A DNA stretch of 7,851 nt from Akkermansia muciniphila (GTDB lineage: Bacteria > Verrucomicrobiota > Verrucomicrobiia > Limisphaerales > UBA9464): positions 1-7,851 of the forward strand of contig CAMCFL010000126.1 in NCBI GenBank assembly GCA_945873715.1. Reading direction: 5' to 3'. The position numbers and the translations under genes are program-made. Shown here one piece after another: positions 4,966-7,851 of this stretch; position 1 is the first letter of the stretch, and every line of letters starts with the position of its first letter. The notes beneath the pieces were generated by a model. The model saw only the letters and a list, made by a program, of their open reading frames with translations. It was not told the DNA's origin and ran no database searches.

Positions 4966-5290
4966 CGATGACCAAAAGCACGAAGAAGGAAATCGCAGCA
5001 ATTATCACAACCAAAAGCAATGTTCGTCCCCAACTTCGGAGCGCCAACAGGAGCCGTTGCCTAGCAGCCTCCCTACGGCGCATTTCGGCTTCCACCAGCT
5101 GTCTTTGCTTGTCGCGCTTTTGGAGTTCAGCTACCTCGACCAATTGGGCTACTCGATACTTGATGTAAATCGCCTGCGCCTTATCTGAGTCCGCACCCGC
5201 ATCCGCAAATGCCCTCGCCCAGACGCCCGGCACCATGGTCTTTGCATGAAGCTCCCGTGCAACCTCCTCGTAAGCCCAGTCGTCGTTCAT
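4934..5290 (-). CDS. C-terminally anchored membrane protein, likely prophage moron (118 aa)
   Basis: Residues 1-50 (MNDDWAYEEVARELHAKTMV... WARAFADAG... AQAIYIKYRVAQL) form a compact N-terminal helical module that I recall from many small bacterial membrane proteins of unknown function. Next come a highly charged coiled-coil-like helix (about 51-84) and one transmembrane segment (about 90-113), ending with a short tail (WVYRDN). The bulk should therefore be cytoplasmic, tethered to the inner membrane. I chose ATG 5290; the frame runs further upstream (ATG 5311), but that part is unlike protein. AGAGG lies 13-17 nt upstream of the ATG, slightly far for a Shine-Dalgarno. The gene is about 45-52% G+C and points against the late operon. 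It sits exactly between terL and gpW and overlaps the terL 3' end by 32 nt. These are signs of an inserted gene expressed from the prophage. Superinfection exclusion or another lysogen trait is possible but unproven. Confidence 0.75.
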   Translation of the reverse strand: MNDDWAYEEVARELHAKTMVPGVWARAFADAGADSDKAQAIYIKYRVAQLVEVAELQKRDKQRQLVEAEMRRREAARQRLLLALRSWGRTLLLVVIIAAISFFVLLVIAMNIWVYRDN

Positions 5291-5365
5291 AGTTGTTCCA
5301 AGCCTCTCCATTGTGTTGCTCGCAGCTACTAAGGCGCAACCTTGATCGAGTTTGGGGCGGCTTGA

Positions 5366-5382
5366 CTGGCGCGCAACGCCAG
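5366..5382. promoter_or_regulatory. Hairpin in the divergent intergenic region before gpW
   Basis: CTGGCG (5366-5371) and CGCCAG (5377-5382) are perfect inverted repeats around the 5-nt loop CGCAA. The hairpin lies between the minus-strand membrane-protein gene and the GTG of the gpW-like gene, with no T run, so it is more likely an operator or RNA structure than a terminator. A TTGACT overlaps its left edge (5362-5367), but I see no convincing -10 box. Confidence 0.3.
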
Positions 5383-5410
5383 CCGTCCGGTTTGACGTCC
5401 CCCGTCGTGT

Positions 5411-5731
5411 GTGGCCATCAGCCTCACGACGTTCATTCAGGCCGCCCAACTGCAAGCGACCCGGTCCGCGACCACTGCCAAGGCGGTGATCGAAGCGATT
5501 CTGGTCGGGCAGTTCCAGAGCTCCGTCAGCAACGGCCGCACGATCATCCAGACCGCTGAGGCTGGTGGATCGGTTCAATTCGCCATCCCTGACGGCCTTT
5601 CCCCCGCCGAGGTCACCGAACTCGCTGGGCGGGCGTTGCGTTGGATCGACGCCCGGCCCAATCCGAACAGTCCAGGACTCCCCCGAGAGATCCGGCGTCT
5701 GCGGGTGACCTTCAACCGGGCTCAGATCTGA
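5411..5731 (+). CDS. gpW-like head-to-tail joining (head completion) protein
   Basis: This 106-aa protein lies between the large terminase and the portal, the place of gene W in lambda (order A-W-B-C). gpW is a small protein that plugs the portal vertex and prepares it for tail attachment. The middle (SNGRTIIQTAEAGGSVQFAIPDGLSPAEVTELAGRA, split as two strands followed by a helix at about residues 40-75) has the strand-strand-helix pattern and the 'GLSP' turn common in this family. Homology is judged by eye and by synteny. It is longer than lambda gpW (68 aa), with an extra N-terminal helix (about 5-35) and a basic tail. The start is GTG 5411 without a recognisable Shine-Dalgarno. The stop TGA shares one base with the portal ATG (TGATG), so the two are translationally coupled. 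Confidence 0.55.
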   Translation: MAISLTTFIQAAQLQATRSATTAKAVIEAILVGQFQSSVSNGRTIIQTAEAGGSVQFAIPDGLSPAEVTELAGRALRWIDARPNPNSPGLPREIRRLRVTFNRAQI

Positions 5732-7353
5732 TGAACCTGCTTTCCCGGCTCCTCCCTCGGGCGTGGCGCAGTCCCGCCGCGCCGACCCCGGTTGCGGTTC
5801 CGCAGTCCAGACGCCGCGCCGGGACGCAGTCGGCCTCCAACTCCAGCCCGACGATCTACGGGAGCGGGTTCGGATCGTACTTCGAGGCGTTGCGCCAAAG
5901 CGCCGACCGCTCGCCCCTCACGCCCTTCGGCGTCATGGCAGGCGTTCGCACCCATGTCAGCGGCATCGAGCGGACCATGCTCTCGTCGCTGGCCCGGGCG
6001 GTGTACGACAACGGCGGCCTGCCGTCCCTGGCGGTCAACCTCCTGTCGTTCTACTCCGGTCCGGTCCGGCCCCAAGCGAACACTGGGGACGACGACGTGA
6101 ACGATCTTTACGAGGCCTACTTCGGCGAGTGGGCCAAGCGTGCCGACTTCTACAACCGCCCGGAGATGGACTTCTGGGCGCTCCAGGCGGCGATCTGCCA
6201 GAGCGTCGATCTCGACGGGGATGTGGGTGTCTTGATGACGGCCGAGTCCGGCTTCCCCCAGGTGCAGGTCATCCCTGGATGGCGGATCGGCAGCGGGTTC
6301 GAGGCGAATGAGACCCGGGCCATCGACGGCGTTGCGATGGACTCCAAGGGCCGCGTCACCGGGTACATGATCCAGGGGGAAGACTCGGAGCCGGTCACCG
6401 TGCCCGCGGGACAGATGATGCTCGTCCGGGATCCCAGCCCGTCCTCGGTGTACCGCGGCATTTCGCCCCTTCGCCGTGGGTTGAACGACATCCGCGACTC
6501 GAAGGACATCCAGGCCTTCGAGAAGTTGGCCGTGAAGCACAACGCGGCGCTCCTGGGCGTGATCCAGGGTGCTCCGCTCGACGACGATCACGGCTTCAAC
6601 CTCTCGCCGACCGGCTACGGGGACGACGGTGAACCCCTCGGTGACGGCGAGCCTCCCAATGACGCCACCCAGGGCGAAAAGAAGCTCTCTCGAAACGACA
6701 TGCTGGGCGGCGACATCCCGGTGCTGCCGGAAGGCCGCGAGTTCAAGCGGGTGGAGAGCAACCGGCCGAACGCGGCCTACATCGACTTTCTGGACTCGCT
6801 CGCAGCCAGCTTCATCGCCGGTCTGGATCTGCCTCCGGCCTTCATTCTCGACACCAAGTTGACCGGGCCATCGGTCCGCGGAGTCATCGGCAAGGCGCAA
6901 CGGAAGTTCAACCAGCGCGGGGATGTCCTCTGCCGGTTGGTCGAGTTTGTCTGGGTCCGGGTCATCGCATGGGGGATCGAGTACGACGACCTTCCCGCTC
7001 CTCCCGGATGGGCTCGGGTGACCTTCAATCGTCCTGCCAAGGCGACCATCGATGCCGGACGCGAAGCCGCCCAGGAACGGGAGGATCAGGCGTCCGGCCT
7101 CATGACCCGCTCCGAACACTACGGCGGACGCGGGCGGGACTGGCAGACGGAGGTTGACCAGATTTTCCGGGAGGAACGCTACGTCATCGATCAGGCAGCG
7201 AAGATCGCCGCTTCGACCGGCGTTCCGGTGGAAACCATCCTTTCCCGGTTCGGCTATGCGGCCAAGGCCCCAGCCCCCCAACCGGAGGGCAAAAACGGCC
7301 CCAGTGGCAAGCCAGGCGGCAAAGACCCGACGAAGAAAGACGAAGACCCATGA
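5731..7353 (+). CDS. Phage portal protein (lambda gpB family)
   Basis: The portal is a dodecameric ring at one capsid vertex through which DNA is packaged and ejected, and to which terminase and neck proteins dock. The 540-aa product has the family's layout. An N-terminal helical region (about 50-110) is followed by the clip/stem part with LDGDVGVLM (161-169), IPGWRIG (181-187) and YRGISPL (241-247). Next comes an LVKH-like helix (265-277) and then the acidic loop (about 283-315). The conserved SNRPNAAYIDFLDSLAASFIAGL...PPAF region (343-371) and the SVRGVIGKAQRKFNQR motif (381-396) follow. The C-terminal tail is Pro/Gly/Lys-rich and probably disordered. Lambda gpB is 533 aa, nearly the same length. 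I chose ATG 5731 because it overlaps the gpW stop. An upstream in-frame start at 5641 would read through gpW in another frame. The stop overlaps the protease start by 4 nt. Confidence 0.93.
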   Translation: MNLLSRLLPRAWRSPAAPTPVAVPQSRRRAGTQSASNSSPTIYGSGFGSYFEALRQSADRSPLTPFGVMAGVRTHVSGIERTMLSSLARAVYDNGGLPSLAVNLLSFYSGPVRPQANTGDDDVNDLYEAYFGEWAKRADFYNRPEMDFWALQAAICQSVDLDGDVGVLMTAESGFPQVQVIPGWRIGSGFEANETRAIDGVAMDSKGRVTGYMIQGEDSEPVTVPAGQMMLVRDPSPSSVYRGISPLRRGLNDIRDSKDIQAFEKLAVKHNAALLGVIQGAPLDDDHGFNLSPTGYGDDGEPLGDGEPPNDATQGEKKLSRNDMLGGDIPVLPEGREFKRVESNRPNAAYIDFLDSLAASFIAGLDLPPAFILDTKLTGPSVRGVIGKAQRKFNQRGDVLCRLVEFVWVRVIAWGIEYDDLPAPPGWARVTFNRPAKATIDAGREAAQEREDQASGLMTRSEHYGGRGRDWQTEVDQIFREERYVIDQAAKIAASTGVPVETILSRFGYAAKAPAPQPEGKNGPSGKPGGKDPTKKDEDP

Positions 7354-7851
7354 CCATCGCACCGAACACTGTCCGCCGACTGCTCACCGATCTGCCTTTC
7401 CTGTCGGACGGCACCCTGGCGTCCATGGTTTGCCAGAACCTGGGCGACCTGATCCAGGCGGCCGAGCATCCGCGCTACCAGGAGATCCGGCAGGAACTGA
7501 AGCCGAAGGTGACGATGGCGGGGGAGATCGCCGTGGTTCCCATCCAAGGTACGCTCGCGCGACGCCCCGACGTGGCCGAGCTGCTCTGGTACGACTTCGA
7601 GGCGATCGAGAACGTCCAGGAGATGGTGTCGAGCGTCGCCCGCAATCCCGACGTAACCGGCATCCTCCTCGACGTGGATTCCCCCGGCGGCTTCCTCACC
7701 GGAGGACCCGAGGTGGCCGACATGGTGCGCCGAGCGGCCACCCGGAAACCCGTCGTCGCATGGACCGGCGGCACCATGGCCAGCCTCGCCTACTGGATCG
7801 GTTCTCAGGCGACGGAAGTCATCGCCTCGCGCAGTGCCGTGGTCGGCTCCG
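7350..7851 (+). CDS. S49-family (SppA/lambda gpC-like) head maturation protease, partial at right edge
   Basis: ATG 7350 overlaps the portal stop as ATGA and opens a frame that reaches the window edge (167 residues seen). The crotonase-like SppA/ClpP fold is recognisable: strand IAVVPIQGTLA (60-70), GILLDVDSPGG (104-114, the oxyanion-hole Gly pair) and VVAWTGGTMASLAYWIGSQA (135-154). In that last segment Ser145 aligns with the catalytic serine of S49 peptidases; the following SRSAVVGS (160-167) also fits. In lambda, gene C in this position encodes the protease that degrades the scaffold and trims portal during head maturation. A scaffold protein often starts inside or directly after this gene, which would lie beyond the edge. 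The N-terminal 55 residues are helical and family-variable. Confidence 0.9.
   Translation, partial: MTIAPNTVRRLLTDLPFLSDGTLASMVCQNLGDLIQAAEHPRYQEIRQELKPKVTMAGEIAVVPIQGTLARRPDVAELLWYDFEAIENVQEMVSSVARNPDVTGILLDVDSPGGFLTGGPEVADMVRRAATRKPVVAWTGGTMASLAYWIGSQATEVIASRSAVVGS

Noticed and set aside
5291..5578. N-terminal extension of the 118-aa membrane protein
   Set aside because: The extra residues are antisense to gpW and the intergenic hairpin; the conserved N-terminal module starts at MNDDW (ATG 5290).
5641..5730. Earlier start of the portal inside gpW
   Set aside because: Non-ATG start in another frame of gpW giving Pro/Arg-rich residues; ATG 5731 overlaps the gpW stop and gives the normal family length.
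5722..7362. 546-aa minus-strand open frame covering the portal gene
   Set aside because: Antisense shadow of a GC-rich gene; the plus strand encodes an unmistakable portal with coupled neighbours.
1..7851. CRISPR array, rRNA, integrase, repressor, toxin-antitoxin or defence genes
   Set aside because: No spaced direct repeats, rRNA-like sequence or recognisable motifs of these families were seen on either strand; the head-to-head small genes at 1439-1839 are only a loose toxin-antitoxin possibility.

Overview
The window is GC-rich (roughly 60-66% G+C by eye in most coding stretches). It looks like the junction between a bacterial chromosome and the head/packaging end of a tailed-phage prophage. 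Two details suggest a Verrucomicrobiota (or related PVC-group) host. One is a pseudopilin leader with a long basic pre-peptide ending in Ala before FTLIELLV. The other is a secreted protein whose C-terminus carries the 'ESSTDLVNW ... RFFRVRA' ending that I associate with verrucomicrobial exported proteins. The taxonomic assignment is inference.

Left part (1-1093), chromosomal. On the minus strand, a membrane-anchored helical protein of unknown function (100-747) is coupled by an ATGA overlap to a pseudopilin-like gene that runs off the left edge (1-103). Next comes a 106-bp nested inverted-repeat element (814-919) made of two inverted hairpins with compensatory stem changes, then tRNA-Arg(TCT) (978-1054) and a weak terminator. 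tRNA genes are common integration sites, so this is the natural candidate for the prophage boundary. No integrase is visible.

Middle part (1094-2540), accessory. About 240 bp have no convincing gene. A minus-strand 88-aa gene (1439-1705) follows, with a clear terminator behind it (1331-1366). Overlapping its start head-to-head is a possible 54-aa plus-strand membrane peptide (1675-1839). Then comes a lower-GC (about 50%) signal-peptide protein (1936-2487) with its own TTGACA promoter. The 54-aa peptide and the in-frame stretch just beyond the amber stop of the signal-peptide gene end in nearly the same short peptide (VTGST..YL).

Right part (2541-7851), phage packaging and head genes in lambda order. 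These are the small terminase (Nu1-like), large terminase (GpA-like), gpW-like head-completion protein, portal (gpB-like) and an S49/SppA-like head-maturation protease cut by the right edge. terS/terL, gpW/portal and portal/protease overlap by 17, 1 and 4 nt, as expected for one late operon. The series is broken only between terL and gpW, where a lower-GC, oppositely oriented gene for a C-terminally anchored membrane protein (4934-5290) sits and overlaps the end of terL. It looks like a moron. Together the phage genes recognise and cut concatemeric DNA, pump it through the portal and mature the procapsid. The two low-GC genes look like cargo rather than virion parts.
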